A DNA stretch of 64,000 nucleotides from Phycisphaerales bacterium (GCA_014238205.1 JABABM010000002.1:124001-188000); one strand, 5' to 3'. Counted from the stretch's first letter, positions 42,933-52,767 are shown. The notes: generated by a model from the letters alone, not told the origin. Translations and numbers: made by a program.

Positions 42933-43883
42933 ATGCCACGTGCCAAGATCAGCATCATCGGAGCCGGCAATGTCGGCGCCACCTGCGCCCACTGGGCCGC
43001 CGCCAAGGAACTGGGTGACATCGTCCTCGTCGATATCCCCGACAAGGTCGGCGTCGCACAGGGCAAGGCCCTCGACCTCTCCTGCTCGGCACCAATCGAG
43101 CGATTCGATTCGGAGATCATCGGCACGGCCGACTACAAGGACACCGAGGGCAGTGATGTCGTCATCGTCACCGCAGGCATACCCCGCAAGCCGGGCATGA
43201 GCCGCGATGACCTGATCGCAACCAATGTCAAGATCGTCAAGTCCGTCTCCGAACAGATCGCAACGCACGCGCCCGATTCCATCGTGATCGTCGTGGCCAA
43301 CCCGCTTGATGCCATGGTCTACACGGCATGGAAGACCACAGGCTTCCCGACCAACCGCATCGTCGGCCAGGCCGGCTGCCTCGACGTGGCACGGTTCCGT
43401 CACTTCATCGCCGATGCCATCGGCGTCTCCATAGAAGATGTCCAGGCACTGCTGCTTGGAGGACATGGTGACGACATGGTTCCACTGCCCCGCTACACGA
43501 GCGTGCACGGCATTCCCGTCCACCAACTGCTCGACGACAAGACGATCAACGCCTGTGTCGATCGAGCCAAGGCCGGTGGCGGTGAGATCGTCAAGCTCAT
43601 GGGAAGCAGCGCGTACTACGCCCCGGCCTCGGGAAGCGTGCAGATGGCCGAGGCCATCATCAAGGACAAGAAGCGAATCCTTCCCTGCGCCGCCTACTGC
43701 GATGCCGAGTACGGCGTCGGTGGCTACTTCGTCGGCGTTCCCTGCATTCTCGGCGCCAACGGCGTCGAGCAGATCATCCAGATCGATCTCGATACCGATG
43801 AACAGGCGCTCATGGACGAATCCGTCTCGCACGTGAAGGATCTCGTCGGCGTCGTTCAGGAAACATTCCCGGAACTGGTCTGA
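42933..43883 (+). CDS. mdh: Malate dehydrogenase (LDH-like type)
   Basis: 316 residues; oxidises malate to oxaloacetate with NAD. GAGNVGATCAHW is the NAD-binding loop, IPRKPGMSRDDL carries the substrate-binding Arg pair, VANPLDAMVY follows, and the catalytic His is in LGGHGDDMVPLPRYT. VGVPCILGANGVE is the conserved C-terminal motif. AAGGAA is seen about 12 bases before ATG 42933. It follows tRNA-Ile by 24 bases and precedes a MOSC gene by 5 bases. Confidence 0.96.
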   Translation: MPRAKISIIGAGNVGATCAHWAAAKELGDIVLVDIPDKVGVAQGKALDLSCSAPIERFDSEIIGTADYKDTEGSDVVIVTAGIPRKPGMSRDDLIATNVKIVKSVSEQIATHAPDSIVIVVANPLDAMVYTAWKTTGFPTNRIVGQAGCLDVARFRHFIADAIGVSIEDVQALLLGGHGDDMVPLPRYTSVHGIPVHQLLDDKTINACVDRAKAGGGEIVKLMGSSAYYAPASGSVQMAEAIIKDKKRILPCAAYCDAEYGVGGYFVGVPCILGANGVEQIIQIDLDTDEQALMDESVSHVKDLVGVVQETFPELV

Positions 43884-43888
43884 GCAGC

Positions 43889-44344
43889 ATGGCCGGTCGT
43901 CTTCTTGAAATCTGGACGTCTCCTGCCGCCGGCAAACCAATGGAATCCCGCGAAGAAGTCCTCGCAGTCGCCGGCAAGGGACTGGAAGGTGACCGCTATT
44001 TCAGCGGAAGTGGATCCTGGACAAGCGGTGATCCGGCTGAGCGTGAAATGACACTCATCGAATCCGAGCAACTGGCCTGGTTTGAAGAGAACACCGGCCA
44101 GGTGCTTGCCTCCTCGGAGTGTCGACGCAACCTCATCACGAAGGGCGTCGCCCTCAATGAACTCGTCGGCGTACGCTTTCACGTCGGTGAAGTGGAGGTG
44201 GAGGGGCTGCGACTCTGCGAGCCCTGCTCCTACCTGCAGGAGAAGACGGGCCTGGACGTGCTTCCTGCAATGGTCGGGCGGGCGGGGCTCAACTGCCGCA
44301 TCGTCACGGACGGCATGATTCGCCCAGGTGACATGGTCGGCTGA
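43889..44344 (+). CDS. MOSC-domain protein
   Basis: 151 residues, a single MOSC domain: ILE..GKGLEGDRYFSG near 30-43, EMTLIESEQ, SECRRNLITKGVALNELVG, VEGLRLCEPCSYL with the Cys thought to carry sulfur or metal, and MVGRAGLNCRIVTDG. MOSC proteins handle molybdenum cofactor or sulfur transfer; a substrate is not known here. Start and end fit a separate gene 5 bases after mdh, so it is probably co-transcribed. It converges with gap, a 2-base gap. Confidence 0.9.
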   Translation: MAGRLLEIWTSPAAGKPMESREEVLAVAGKGLEGDRYFSGSGSWTSGDPAEREMTLIESEQLAWFEENTGQVLASSECRRNLITKGVALNELVGVRFHVGEVEVEGLRLCEPCSYLQEKTGLDVLPAMVGRAGLNCRIVTDGMIRPGDMVG

Positions 44345-44346
44345 CC

Positions 44347-45360
44347 TCAGTCCTTCGAGGCGATCATCTCGAGCATGTCGACGCAGCGGGTGGCATAGCC
44401 CGACTCGTTGTCGTACCAACTGACGATCTTGAAGAAGTGGTCATTGAGCTCGATGCCCGCCGTCGCATCGTAGATGCTGCTGTGCGGGTCACTGATGAAG
44501 TCGCTGGAGACCACCGGGTCTTCCGTATACCCGAGCACGCCGGACATCGGGCCTTCCGAGGCGGCCTTCATCGCGGCATTGATGTCCGCGAGGCTCGTTG
44601 CCTGCTCGGTCTTGAAGGTCAGGTCCACGACCGAGACATCCGCCGTGGGAACACGGAAGGCCATGCCCGTGAGCTTCCCCTTGACTGCAGGCAGGCACAG
44701 GGCGACTGCCTTGGCTGCGCCCGTGCTGGAGGGAATGATGTTCATGTAGGCATTGCGCCCACCCCGCATGTCCTTCTTGGTCGGGCCATCCTGCGTCGGC
44801 TGCGTCGCGGTCACCGCATGGATCGTCGTCATCAGGCCCTCGGCCAGTCCGAAGGAATCCAGGATCACCTTCGTGATGGGAGCAAGGCAGTTGGTCGTGC
44901 ACGAAGCATTGGAAAGGATGGTGTGCGAGGCCGGGTCATATTGACCGCAGTTGACCTTGTGCACGAAGGTGGGGATTTCGTCGGGAGTCTTCGTCGGGGC
45001 GGACAGCAGTACCCGTTTGGCACCGGCCTCGAGGTGCTTGGACGCGGTTTCGTGTGTCGTGAAGAGCCCGGTTGATTCCAGTACATAGTCCACGCCAAGA
45101 TCGCCCCAGCCCAGTTTTGCGGGGTCGCGTTCGCTCAGGCACTTCGTGGAATGAGCCTCGCAGACCAGGGCATTCCCTTCGCCCCGTACGACGTGATCAA
45201 AGCGACCGTGCATCGTGTCGTAGTTGACCAGGTATGCAAGGTTCTCGGCGGGCACGAGGTCATTGATCGCAACGACCTCGATGTCGCCACGACGCAGGGC
45301 CTCTCGATAGACAAGACGCCCAATACGCCCGAACCCGTTGATGCCAATGCGAATCGCCAT
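44347..45360 (-). CDS. gap: Glyceraldehyde-3-phosphate dehydrogenase, type I
   Basis: 337 residues from ATG 45360, with AAGGA 9 bases upstream; an ATG 11 codons earlier is less likely. [14 protein letters not shown] is the NAD loop, AINDL (Asp) fits NAD use, and the catalytic Cys is in [15 protein letters not shown] near 150. [31 protein letters not shown] and [11 protein letters not shown] complete the set. It works in glycolysis or gluconeogenesis. pgk and tpiA are not beside it. Its gap to the PduO-type gene is 47 bases. Confidence 0.96.
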   Translation of the reverse strand: MAIRIGINGFGRIGRLVYREALRRGDIEVVAINDLVPAENLAYLVNYDTMHGRFDHVVRGEGNALVCEAHSTKCLSERDPAKLGWGDLGVDYVLESTGLFTTHETASKHLEAGAKRVLLSAPTKTPDEIPTFVHKVNCGQYDPASHTILSNASCTTNCLAPITKVILDSFGLAEGLMTTIHAVTATQPTQDGPTKKDMRGGRNAYMNIIPSSTGAAKAVALCLPAVKGKLTGMAFRVPTADVSVVDLTFKTEQATSLADINAAMKAASEGPMSGVLGYTEDPVVSSDFISDPHSSIYDATAGIELNDHFFKIVSWYDNESGYATRCVDMLEMIASKD

Positions 45361-45407
45361 GCCAGTTGTCCTTGAGTAGGAGGGGGACTTCAAAGAAGAG
45401 AGGCAGT

Positions 45408-45965
45408 CTAGGCGCCTCGCCAGGGAGTATCTTCGACATCGTGCAGACGATTTGCTGCACGAGCCATTGCAAACAGGAGATCACTGAGCCGGTTGACCCA
45501 CTTCATTGCATGTTCATTCACTTTTTCAACGTTGTCGAGCGTGACCATTGCCCGCTCACAACGGCGGGCCGCGTTTCGTGCAACATGCAGCCGAGCAGCC
45601 AGGTCGCATCCCCCGGGCAGTATGAACTGCTTCAATTCCGTGTTGTCGCCGTCGATCTCGTCGATCCAGGATTCCGCCTGTGACACATCATCAGCCGTCA
45701 TCCGGTGAATCTTCGACTCATGATCGGTTCCAGGCGGTGTTGCCAGGTCCGCCCCGAGATCGAACAGACGGGACTGCAGGTCGACGAGAATCTCCGCAAG
45801 ACGTGCATCGGCGTCGCCGCACGCGGCCACGGCCATCCCGAGGGTTGCATTCGTTTCATCAGCAGCACCGTAGGCCTGGACACGCGCATCATCCTTGGAG
45901 ACGCGTGGTCCTCCGAAGAGGCCGGTCGTTCCATCATCACCTGTCTTGGTATAGAGGCGGAACAT
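45408..45965 (-). CDS. Cob(I)alamin adenosyltransferase, PduO type
   Basis: 185 residues. [16 protein letters not shown] near the start is the ATP-binding motif, and [52 protein letters not shown] and [18 protein letters not shown] follow. It attaches the adenosyl group to cobalamin. The gene is next to atpG and gap on the same strand, with gaps of 31 and 47 bases, but no other cobalamin gene is near, so the group seems functionally mixed. Confidence 0.94.
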   Translation of the reverse strand: MFRLYTKTGDDGTTGLFGGPRVSKDDARVQAYGAADETNATLGMAVAACGDADARLAEILVDLQSRLFDLGADLATPPGTDHESKIHRMTADDVSQAESWIDEIDGDNTELKQFILPGGCDLAARLHVARNAARRCERAMVTLDNVEKVNEHAMKWVNRLSDLLFAMARAANRLHDVEDTPWRGA

Positions 45966-45996
45966 GTCAAGAGCGTACCAAGAAGGGCACGGGAAC

Positions 45997-46881
45997 CTAT
46001 TCCAGGGCGGCTACGCCGGAGATGATCTCCGTCAACTCCGTCGTGATCTGGCTCTGGCGAGCCCTGTTGAACTTCTGCTTGAGCAGGCGAGCGAAATCCT
46101 TCGCATTCTCCGTTGCCGCCTTCATGGCGATCATCCGCATGATCTGCTCGCTCACCACGGCATCATTGAACGCCTGGAACAGCACGGTCTTGGCCATGAG
46201 GGGAAGAAGGTCGTCGAGGAGTTCGTCGATCGAAGGTTCAAAATCATAGACAAGCGTGGTTCCCTCGGTCTTCTCCTGTGATTCAGAAGTCATCTCGGGG
46301 CGTGTCATCGGAAACAGCTGCATGAGTTCCGCGCTCTGCCGTGCATTGGAGATGAAGTGCATGGAGGCTATTCGAACCGCGTCGTATTCTCCCGACATGA
46401 AGTGGCGGATGAAGGATGAGGCGATCTTCTCGACCTCCTCGTAAGCTGGAACATCTCCAAGGAAATGCTTGGCCGTCACATCGATCTTCTGGAATCGAAA
46501 GAAGTTCACGGCTTTCTTGCCGGCAACCTCGATGTCCAACTCGACCCCACGCTCCCTGCAGTCCCGTACATGGCCGAGAGCTGTCTTGAGCACATTGCCG
46601 TTGTACGCTCCGCACAGACCGCGATCCGAGGAAATCACGAGCAGCAACTCCCGATTCCTGGTCTCGGTCGGTCCGCTGATCAAGGGAGAGTTGTAATCGG
46701 ATGCCGACGAGGATACCTCGTGCACCAGCTCACGAATACGCTCCGTATAAGGCTTGGTCGAAGCGGCGCGATTTGCTGCCGAGGTGAATTTAGCAGTAGC
46801 GATCATCTGCATCGTCTTGGTGATGCGACCGATCGTCTTGACCGCTGACATTCGCTTCTTGATGACTCGCAACTGGGCCAT
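45997..46881 (-). CDS. atpG: F1 ATP synthase gamma subunit
   Basis: 294 residues. The start (MAQLRVIKKRMSAVKTIGRITKTMQMIATAK) and the end (FNRARQSQITTELTEIISGVAALE) are the paired helices that form the rotor shaft, and LLLVISSDRGLCGAYNGNVLK is the middle motif. The gene would normally stand between atpA and atpD. Here it is flanked by a PhnP-like hydrolase and a cobalamin adenosyltransferase, and no other ATP synthase gene is in the window. Confidence 0.95.
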   Translation of the reverse strand: MAQLRVIKKRMSAVKTIGRITKTMQMIATAKFTSAANRAASTKPYTERIRELVHEVSSSASDYNSPLISGPTETRNRELLLVISSDRGLCGAYNGNVLKTALGHVRDCRERGVELDIEVAGKKAVNFFRFQKIDVTAKHFLGDVPAYEEVEKIASSFIRHFMSGEYDAVRIASMHFISNARQSAELMQLFPMTRPEMTSESQEKTEGTTLVYDFEPSIDELLDDLLPLMAKTVLFQAFNDAVVSEQIMRMIAMKAATENAKDFARLLKQKFNRARQSQITTELTEIISGVAALE

Positions 46882-46917
46882 GGGGGCGAAATGGTATCAA
46901 AAACAAGCCCCGAGTGG

Positions 46918-47769
46918 TCATACCGGGGCCCCGACCCCCGCACCAAGGTGAAGCCCGTCCCAAGCCAGCTTCATTCCCTCCGGAAGAGTGGCATCGACTT
47001 CCGCATGGGATATCTCGTGAGCCATGTGAATGAACCATGTTTCCCGGGCCCCGATGTGCGTCGCCATTGCAACAGCCTGGTCAACGGTCATGTGGGTTGG
47101 ATGATGGCGATGACGGAGCATGTCGAGAAACAGGGTCTGGACACCATCGAGCAGACACAGGGTCTCAGGCGGAATGCTCGAGGCATCCGTGCACCAGGCC
47201 AACGGCAGAATGCTCCTCCCCGGAGGCGGGTCCAGGTGATCAAGGCGAAATCCGAGAATGGGCAGTCGGCCATGGAGTATTCGAAGCGGCGTGATCCGCA
47301 AGCCGTGGAACTCGATGGGCTCACCCGGTTCAAGGACATGGGGAAGAAGCGTGGCGACGAACGATGGATTTGCATTCCGTTCCGACTTGAAGATGTGTGG
47401 GTGGACACGCTGCACATGTTCCATGCTTCGAGCCTCCGCATGGATTGGTATCGGCTCCTTCATGACTGCATTGAACCTGCGTACCTCGTCAAGACCGAAG
47501 AGATGGTCGACGTGGTGGTGCGTATGGAAGATGCCGTCGCACCGGGTGATGTTCTCCCGGAGAACCTGCTGCCTGAGATCGGGCGATGTGTCGATCAGAA
47601 GTACCCGCTCCACGCCAGCGGGATCCGTGAACCTGGCCGCCGCGCTTGTACGGGTTCGCGTATCGCGAGGATCCTCGGAGCGGCAGGTTGCACAGTCGCA
47701 AGCTATTGCCGGGATACCGGCCGAGGTGCCGGATCCGAGCACGATGAACTCGAATGCAGGCTCATTCAT
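46918..47769 (-). CDS. PhnP-like MBL-fold hydrolase
   Basis: 283 residues. It begins with GSGTSAGIPAIACDCATC (the PhnP-type N-terminus with paired Cys), VLLIDTSPDLRQQ, and the metal motif IFHTHHHVDHLFGLDEVR, ending with WFIHMAHEISHAEVDATLPEGMKLAWDGL. PhnP cuts cyclic phosphodiesters; relatives have other phosphodiester substrates. Its start overlaps the stop of the antiporter gene (ATGA), so they are coupled. Confidence 0.88.
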   Translation of the reverse strand: MNEPAFEFIVLGSGTSAGIPAIACDCATCRSEDPRDTRTRTSAAARFTDPAGVERVLLIDTSPDLRQQVLRENITRCDGIFHTHHHVDHLFGLDEVRRFNAVMKEPIPIHAEARSMEHVQRVHPHIFKSERNANPSFVATLLPHVLEPGEPIEFHGLRITPLRILHGRLPILGFRLDHLDPPPGRSILPLAWCTDASSIPPETLCLLDGVQTLFLDMLRHRHHPTHMTVDQAVAMATHIGARETWFIHMAHEISHAEVDATLPEGMKLAWDGLHLGAGVGAPV

Positions 47770-49205
47770 GGGGCCTGTTTGTCCATGCAGCCGGAGAGCC
47801 TGATGATGGTTCGTATCGTCGTTCCCTGCAGCAGCAGGGTAAGAAGGACGGCACCGAATATGACCGGCAACATGAAGTTCTTCAGTTCAGGGGTGACACC
47901 GATGTAGCTTGCCGGCAAAGTCAAGACAAGCGCCAACGTGACACATCCTCTCAAGCCGGACCAGAAGACGACGTGTGACGCCCCACGGGGCCAGTTCTTC
48001 CCGTACGAGATGCCTGCGGGGTAGACGACGATCGCTCGTGAAGCCAGCATGGCCAGATAGACGAACCCGATTGCCATCATCACGGTGCCGTCGAAGAGTT
48101 TGTCGACGCCGATGAACTGCAGTTCGATGCCTACCAGGAGGAAGATCAGGGAGTTGATGATGTAGTCGATGGACTCCCAGAACGTCGAAATGGTCTGAAT
48201 GGAGTCATCGGCATTCTCATCGTGCCATCGCGTTGCGCCGACGATGATGCCCGCGACGATGACAGCAGCCACCCCCGAGACACTTTCGGCTGAAGCAATT
48301 ATGAAGGCCCCATAGGCCAGGACCACCGTGATCGCATTCTCCAGAACCGGGTCACGCGACCATCGCATGAGCAGTACGGCCGCCCAACCCAGCAGTCCGC
48401 CGATCAACAGTCCAAGTGAACTGTATGTCACGAAGGTCAAGGCCCCACTCCAGATAGCCTCCATGAGACCTGCCGTATCATTGACGACCTCGGTGGTGAA
48501 GATGGAGTCGACGGCGTTTTCGATCGTCTCGGCAGGTGTTTCCTGATGCTGAGAAGGGGGAGTCACCTCCTTCCCGTGCATATAGCTCATCCCGGTGAAG
48601 ATCGACCCCCACAGGAGAAAGAAGAGCGTGACGGCAATGCCGTCGTTGAAGAGGCTTTCTCCCTCGATGACCGTTCGGACTCGTGCCGGGATACCGATGT
48701 TCTTGATCACGGCGATGACAGAAACCGGGTCGGTCGGTGACATCATCGCGCCGAACATGAAAGCCGCCACCCAGATCAGGTTCGCCGAGATCATGTCAGT
48801 TGTCAGGAAGTAGCGGATCACGATGCCGACGACGACTGTTGTCACCAGAGTTCCAAGTGCAGTCACGATGACGACGGCAAGCCAGTTCCTGCCAAGAGAT
48901 TTCAGGTTGATCCTCAGCCCTGCGTGGAACAGGATCGGTGGGAGAACGATGTAGAAGACGAGATAGGGTCCAAGGGCTGCTCCTTCTGGAGCGGCCTTGA
49001 AGAAGGCGACGACGAGCCCTGCAACCACAAGGGCCACTGTGTAGGGCATCTTCAGCTTCTTGCTGACGACCCCGACACAGACGGCCAGTGTCAGGAGAAG
49101 CGTGAAGAGGATGATCGAACCAGAAACGGTATGAGGATTCACCGGCGGGTCCGCCTTTGCCTGGTCGGCAAAGGCAAGCAGGGTCGGAATCAAGCCAGGA
49201 ACCAT
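47766..49205 (-). CDS. Na+/H+ antiporter, CPA1 family
   Basis: 479 residues with about 12 membrane segments beginning at IILFTLLLTLAVCVGVV. MMSPTDPVSVIAVIKNIGIP and ESLFNDGIAVTLFFLLWG are the conserved ion-binding helices of CPA1/NhaP-type exchangers, and VFWSGLRGCVTLALVLTLP is the late conserved motif. An insert near 205-245 is a polar loop (HGKEVTPPSQHQETPAE). It exchanges Na+ or K+ for protons at the inner membrane. It is first in a coupled pair with the PhnP-like gene. Confidence 0.93.
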   Translation of the reverse strand: MVPGLIPTLLAFADQAKADPPVNPHTVSGSIILFTLLLTLAVCVGVVSKKLKMPYTVALVVAGLVVAFFKAAPEGAALGPYLVFYIVLPPILFHAGLRINLKSLGRNWLAVVIVTALGTLVTTVVVGIVIRYFLTTDMISANLIWVAAFMFGAMMSPTDPVSVIAVIKNIGIPARVRTVIEGESLFNDGIAVTLFFLLWGSIFTGMSYMHGKEVTPPSQHQETPAETIENAVDSIFTTEVVNDTAGLMEAIWSGALTFVTYSSLGLLIGGLLGWAAVLLMRWSRDPVLENAITVVLAYGAFIIASAESVSGVAAVIVAGIIVGATRWHDENADDSIQTISTFWESIDYIINSLIFLLVGIELQFIGVDKLFDGTVMMAIGFVYLAMLASRAIVVYPAGISYGKNWPRGASHVVFWSGLRGCVTLALVLTLPASYIGVTPELKNFMLPVIFGAVLLTLLLQGTTIRTIIRLSGCMDKQAP

Positions 49206-49244
49206 GAGCGAGAGGATACGCGAATGCTCGCGTTTCAGCGGATA

Positions 49245-50720
49245 TCAGGACGCGGCCAGCCCTGCGACCAGTTCAGCACAGAGACGAACCCCGAACCCGG
49301 TGGGTCCCACGGTGAACAGGTCCGTGTCCTTGTCGGTCGTGGCGGTCCCGGCGATGTCGAGGTGACACCATGGGACATCTTCATCGACGAAATGACTCAG
49401 GAACGCCGCCCCCTGGATGGGATGTGCATTCCGACTCGGGGCCGAGTTCCAGAGATCCGCATGACGTGATCGCATGAATCGTCGATGCGATTCCCACAAC
49501 GGCATTCGCCAGACCCGCTCGCCGGATGCATCGGAAGCGGCTTCGATGCTTCGACGAAGAGTGCGGTCGTTGCACCACATGCCGGCACAGAAATGGCCGA
49601 GACCCACGACGACACCGCCGGTCAACGTGGCGAGATCCACGATTCGCGTCGGCTTCAGCTTGGCGCATGAATACGCAAGGGCGTCAGCCAGTACAAGGCG
49701 ACCTTCTGCATCCGTATTGGTGACCTCGACCGTCACACCGTTGGTCATGGTGATGATGTCGTCGGGGCGGTAGGCCACATCACTGACCATGTTCTCGGCA
49801 CACGGCAGCACGCCGAAGACGCGAACCGGCAGCTTCAAGGTGGCGATGGCCTGCATGGCGCCGAAGACGGCCGCGCCACCGCACATGTCGTACTTCATGC
49901 CCTTCATGCCGTTGCCGGTCTTCAATGAATACCCGCCGGTGTCGTAGGTGATGGTCTTGCCGACGAGGACCAGGCGTTCATCGGACCTGGGCTTCGACGG
50001 ACGATGTTCGAGGATGACCAGGCATGGTTTCTGCGCCGAGCCATGGCCAACCGTCAAGAGGCCGCCCATGCCGAGTTTCCTGGCTTCCGCAACTCCAATG
50101 ACTCGACAATGCAGGCCGGTGGAACGGGCGAGTTTCCTGGCCTGGGACGCAACCCAACCTGGGTGACAGATGTTCGGCGGCGTGGCGGCCAGTTCCCTGG
50201 CGGCATTCACGGCTTCAGCGAGCATGAGCCCGCGGCGAAGGCCCCCACGGACTTCGGAACAGTTGGAGGTCAATACAAGGCGGCCGGCATCGGACGATGA
50301 ATCGGCGGCGGCGCCTCGGTATCTCGTGTACTCCCAGTTGGACAACCCCACGCCTTCGGCGAACGCCTGGCCGACCTCTTCTGGCGAACCGACGCTGGCC
50401 GGCACGATGAGATCAACCTCGATGGCCGCCGCAGTATCCCCACGACGTTCCAGTTCAGCTCGGACATGGGCGCCGGCCGATCGAATGGACTCCAGCGTGG
50501 CCGACGACTTGTCGCCGAGTCCGACGACGAGTACCGAGCCGGATGCTGAAACCGTGCCGGATTGGCCGGAAAATCCAGGCGACTTCATGGCCGTGGTGAC
50601 TGCACCGCCCATGGCCTCATCAAGTTCCTTGAAAGCGGCAGGACGGCGTTGAGTGGATTGGAAGATGGCGACAACCAGGGTCGAACGGCGGGGGGATCCG
50701 GTGCGGATGGTGCGAAACAC
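49245..50720 (-). CDS. pepA: Leucyl aminopeptidase (M17)
   Basis: 491 residues from GTG 50720, picked since GGAG lies 6 bases before it; the open frame runs to 51515 but that part is antisense to thiE. After an N-terminal macro-like domain (FQSTQRRPAAFKEL..., 60-150), the metal-binding part shows LVGKTITYDTGGYSLK, KYDMCGGAAVFG, NTDAEGRLVLADALAY (the M17 signature) and ATLTGGVVVGLG. It removes N-terminal residues from peptides, with two metal ions. It is divergent from thiE with 60 bases between starts. Confidence 0.93.
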   Translation of the reverse strand: MFRTIRTGSPRRSTLVVAIFQSTQRRPAAFKELDEAMGGAVTTAMKSPGFSGQSGTVSASGSVLVVGLGDKSSATLESIRSAGAHVRAELERRGDTAAAIEVDLIVPASVGSPEEVGQAFAEGVGLSNWEYTRYRGAAADSSSDAGRLVLTSNCSEVRGGLRRGLMLAEAVNAARELAATPPNICHPGWVASQARKLARSTGLHCRVIGVAEARKLGMGGLLTVGHGSAQKPCLVILEHRPSKPRSDERLVLVGKTITYDTGGYSLKTGNGMKGMKYDMCGGAAVFGAMQAIATLKLPVRVFGVLPCAENMVSDVAYRPDDIITMTNGVTVEVTNTDAEGRLVLADALAYSCAKLKPTRIVDLATLTGGVVVGLGHFCAGMWCNDRTLRRSIEAASDASGERVWRMPLWESHRRFMRSRHADLWNSAPSRNAHPIQGAAFLSHFVDEDVPWCHLDIAGTATTDKDTDLFTVGPTGFGVRLCAELVAGLAAS

Positions 50721-50780
50721 GCGAGGCTCCGATACACGGGGATGAAGGAGTGGGAAAGGGTCGTGGTACTGTATCGACGC

Positions 50781-51836
50781 ATGAGCATTCCACGCGTCAT
50801 TGATTCCAACTGCAACCGGCTGGCCGAAGCTCTTCGAGTCATGGAGGATCTTTCCCGCTTCATGCTCAATGATCGAGAGTTGTCCGCGGCATTCAAGCTG
50901 ATGCGGCACGAATGCAGGTCCTGGGCCGACCGCTTTCCGGTGGGGTGGCTCACCGCTCACCGGGATGCCGGGAATGATGTTGGAACCGCTACCAGCACCC
51001 CCTCGGAACAGGCACGAAGCGGCTCGTGGGATATTGCGGTTGCCGCAGGGAATCGGGCAGCAGAGGCGCTTCGCAGCATCGAGGAATGCGCCAAGACGAT
51101 CGATGGCGATCTTGCACGCGAATGCGAGGCGATGAGATATCGACTCTACGACCTTGATGCGCAGCTTCGACGCTTCCTTTCCCCGGGACAGCCTCGGCAG
51201 TGGGCCGTCTGCGTACTGCTCACCGAAGCAGCCTGCCAACTCGACTGGTGGACGACGGCATGCGAGGTTGTGCGAGCCGGCGCGGAGTGCATCCAGCTTC
51301 GCGAGAAGGATCTTCCCGATCGAGTGCTCATCGACCGAACCCGCAGGGTGGTCGACATGGCTCGCCCGCAAGGGTGCAGTGTCATCGTCAATGACCGGAT
51401 CGATGTAGCACTTGCCGCTGATGCCGATGGCGTGCACCTGGGGCAGGATGATCTGTCCCTTGCCGATGCACGGCGATGTGCCGGAAACAACCTGCTCATC
51501 GGGATCAGTACCCATGGACTTGAAGAAGCCAATGCAGCCGTCCAGTCAGGTGCGGACTACTGTGGAGTCGGACCCATGTTCACGGGAAATACTCGGCCGG
51601 AACTTGAACCGGCCGGGCCGCAACGACTCGTTGAATTCCTGGATCATCATCCCGATGCGGCACACCTGGCCATTGGCGGAATAACACCTGATCAAACACG
51701 GGTCCTGGCAGAGGTGGGGTGCAGGGGAGTTGCTGCATGCGATGCAATATGTGGAAGCCCTGATCCAGGTGAGATAGTGCGGTCCATGCGTGATTGCATC
51801 CAGGCCGGCGCGGAGTCGGCGACCGCGGACGCCTAG
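50781..51836 (+). CDS. thiE: Thiamine phosphate synthase with N-terminal domain
   Basis: 351 residues from ATG 50781. The C-terminal 190 residues are ThiE: IQLREKD, VNDRIDVALAADADGVHLGQDDL, GISTHGLEEANAAVQSGADYCGVGPMF and LAIGGITPDQ. It joins the thiazole and pyrimidine parts to thiamine phosphate. The N-terminal 145 residues start RVIDSNCNRLAEALRVMEDLSRF and form a helical domain known in other ThiE fusions, of unclear role. No TPP riboswitch was seen in the short leader. Its stop overlaps the stop of rpiB (convergent). Confidence 0.92.
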   Translation: MSIPRVIDSNCNRLAEALRVMEDLSRFMLNDRELSAAFKLMRHECRSWADRFPVGWLTAHRDAGNDVGTATSTPSEQARSGSWDIAVAAGNRAAEALRSIEECAKTIDGDLARECEAMRYRLYDLDAQLRRFLSPGQPRQWAVCVLLTEAACQLDWWTTACEVVRAGAECIQLREKDLPDRVLIDRTRRVVDMARPQGCSVIVNDRIDVALAADADGVHLGQDDLSLADARRCAGNNLLIGISTHGLEEANAAVQSGADYCGVGPMFTGNTRPELEPAGPQRLVEFLDHHPDAAHLAIGGITPDQTRVLAEVGCRGVAACDAICGSPDPGEIVRSMRDCIQAGAESATADA

Positions 51837-52321
51837 TGGGCAGCCCCACCCGTGGTTTCGCCGCATGTGCCGATCGAGTCGATCTTTCGAACCCTGGCTT
51901 CATGTCTTCCGCCCTCGAACTCGGTCGACAGCCATGTATCGAGTATCGAACACATCATCGAAACATCCAGGCAGGAGGCGCCCATGCAGAGAACATTTGC
52001 ATCGTTGTGTCTCCGGCTCATTTCTGCGGCATTCGCATCTGAAACAAGTGCAGCCCGAATACCGCGAACGCGATTGGCCGCCATCGACATGCCTATTCCA
52101 CTTCCGCAGACAAGAACGCCGGCGTCGGCATTCCCATGGAGTATCGCGGTCGTGACCTCGCCTGCCGCATCGGGATAGTCGACTGGTTGCTCCAGATCCT
52201 CTGGACGGCCGACGATGTCGACCTGGTGCCCGGAGGCGACAAGGTGCTCCTTGATGGAATCAACCACCCCATGGCCACGGTGATCGGATGCAATTGCAAG
52301 TGTTCGAATATTCACAGTCAC
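51833..52321 (-). CDS. rpiB: Ribose-5-phosphate isomerase B
   Basis: 162 residues. IASDHRGHGVVDSIKEHL is the start, DYPDAAGEV and the catalytic-Cys loop VLVCGSGIGMSMAANRVRGIRAALVSDANAAEMSRRHNDANVL are typical. It interconverts ribose 5-phosphate and ribulose 5-phosphate. Its GTG start overlaps the upstream phosphatase stop by one base (TAGTG), so they are coupled. Confidence 0.94.
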   Translation of the reverse strand: MTVNIRTLAIASDHRGHGVVDSIKEHLVASGHQVDIVGRPEDLEQPVDYPDAAGEVTTAILHGNADAGVLVCGSGIGMSMAANRVRGIRAALVSDANAAEMSRRHNDANVLCMGASCLDVSMMCSILDTWLSTEFEGGRHEARVRKIDSIGTCGETTGGAAH

Positions 52322-52767
52322 TAATCCTCTTCGTTCATCAAGGCTTCGAGTCTTTCCGGGATCAGGGTCATCAGGCGATCGCCGAGTGAATCATAGGTCG
52401 ACTGCCCCATCCCGATCGGGTCGGGCAGTTCACCCTTGGGGTCAAGTGGCTGAATCCGTTCGATTGCATCCGGGTCGTCTTCCACGAGTGCCCTTGCCGC
52501 TCTCACATGCGAATTCGTCATTCCCAGGACCAACGAGGCCTTCCTGATCATCTCGGCCGTCAGGCAGGAAGAAAGGCCTTCATGTGATATGCCCATGCGC
52601 TCCAGTGTCTCGATGGTCTCCATGGATGGCATGGCCCCTTCGAACGCAGCAACGCCGGCAGAAGCTATGAAAAGGTCATCCTTGCCTGCCATGACATGCC
52701 TGCATATGGCTTCTGCCATGGGGCTGCGACACGTATTCCCCGTACAGATGAAGAGAATTGTTTTCAT
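52321..52767 (-). CDS. Low-molecular-weight protein tyrosine phosphatase
   Basis: 148 residues. FICTGNTCRSPMAEAI holds the C-x5-R loop (C8, R14), and LPDPIGMGQSTYDSLGDRL holds the acid Asp. Members of this family include protein-tyrosine and arginine phosphatases; the Thr in the TGNTCRS loop (instead of the Ile of many tyrosine phosphatases) is a hint at arginine phosphatase, which is inference. It is coupled to rpiB, an arrangement seen in many bacteria. Confidence 0.92.
   Translation of the reverse strand: MKTILFICTGNTCRSPMAEAICRHVMAGKDDLFIASAGVAAFEGAMPSMETIETLERMGISHEGLSSCLTAEMIRKASLVLGMTNSHVRAARALVEDDPDAIERIQPLDPKGELPDPIGMGQSTYDSLGDRLMTLIPERLEALMNEED

Noticed and set aside
50721-51515. 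Upstream extension of the aminopeptidase frame
   Set aside because: It is antisense to thiE and has no family match; the GTG at 50720 with GGAG is preferred.
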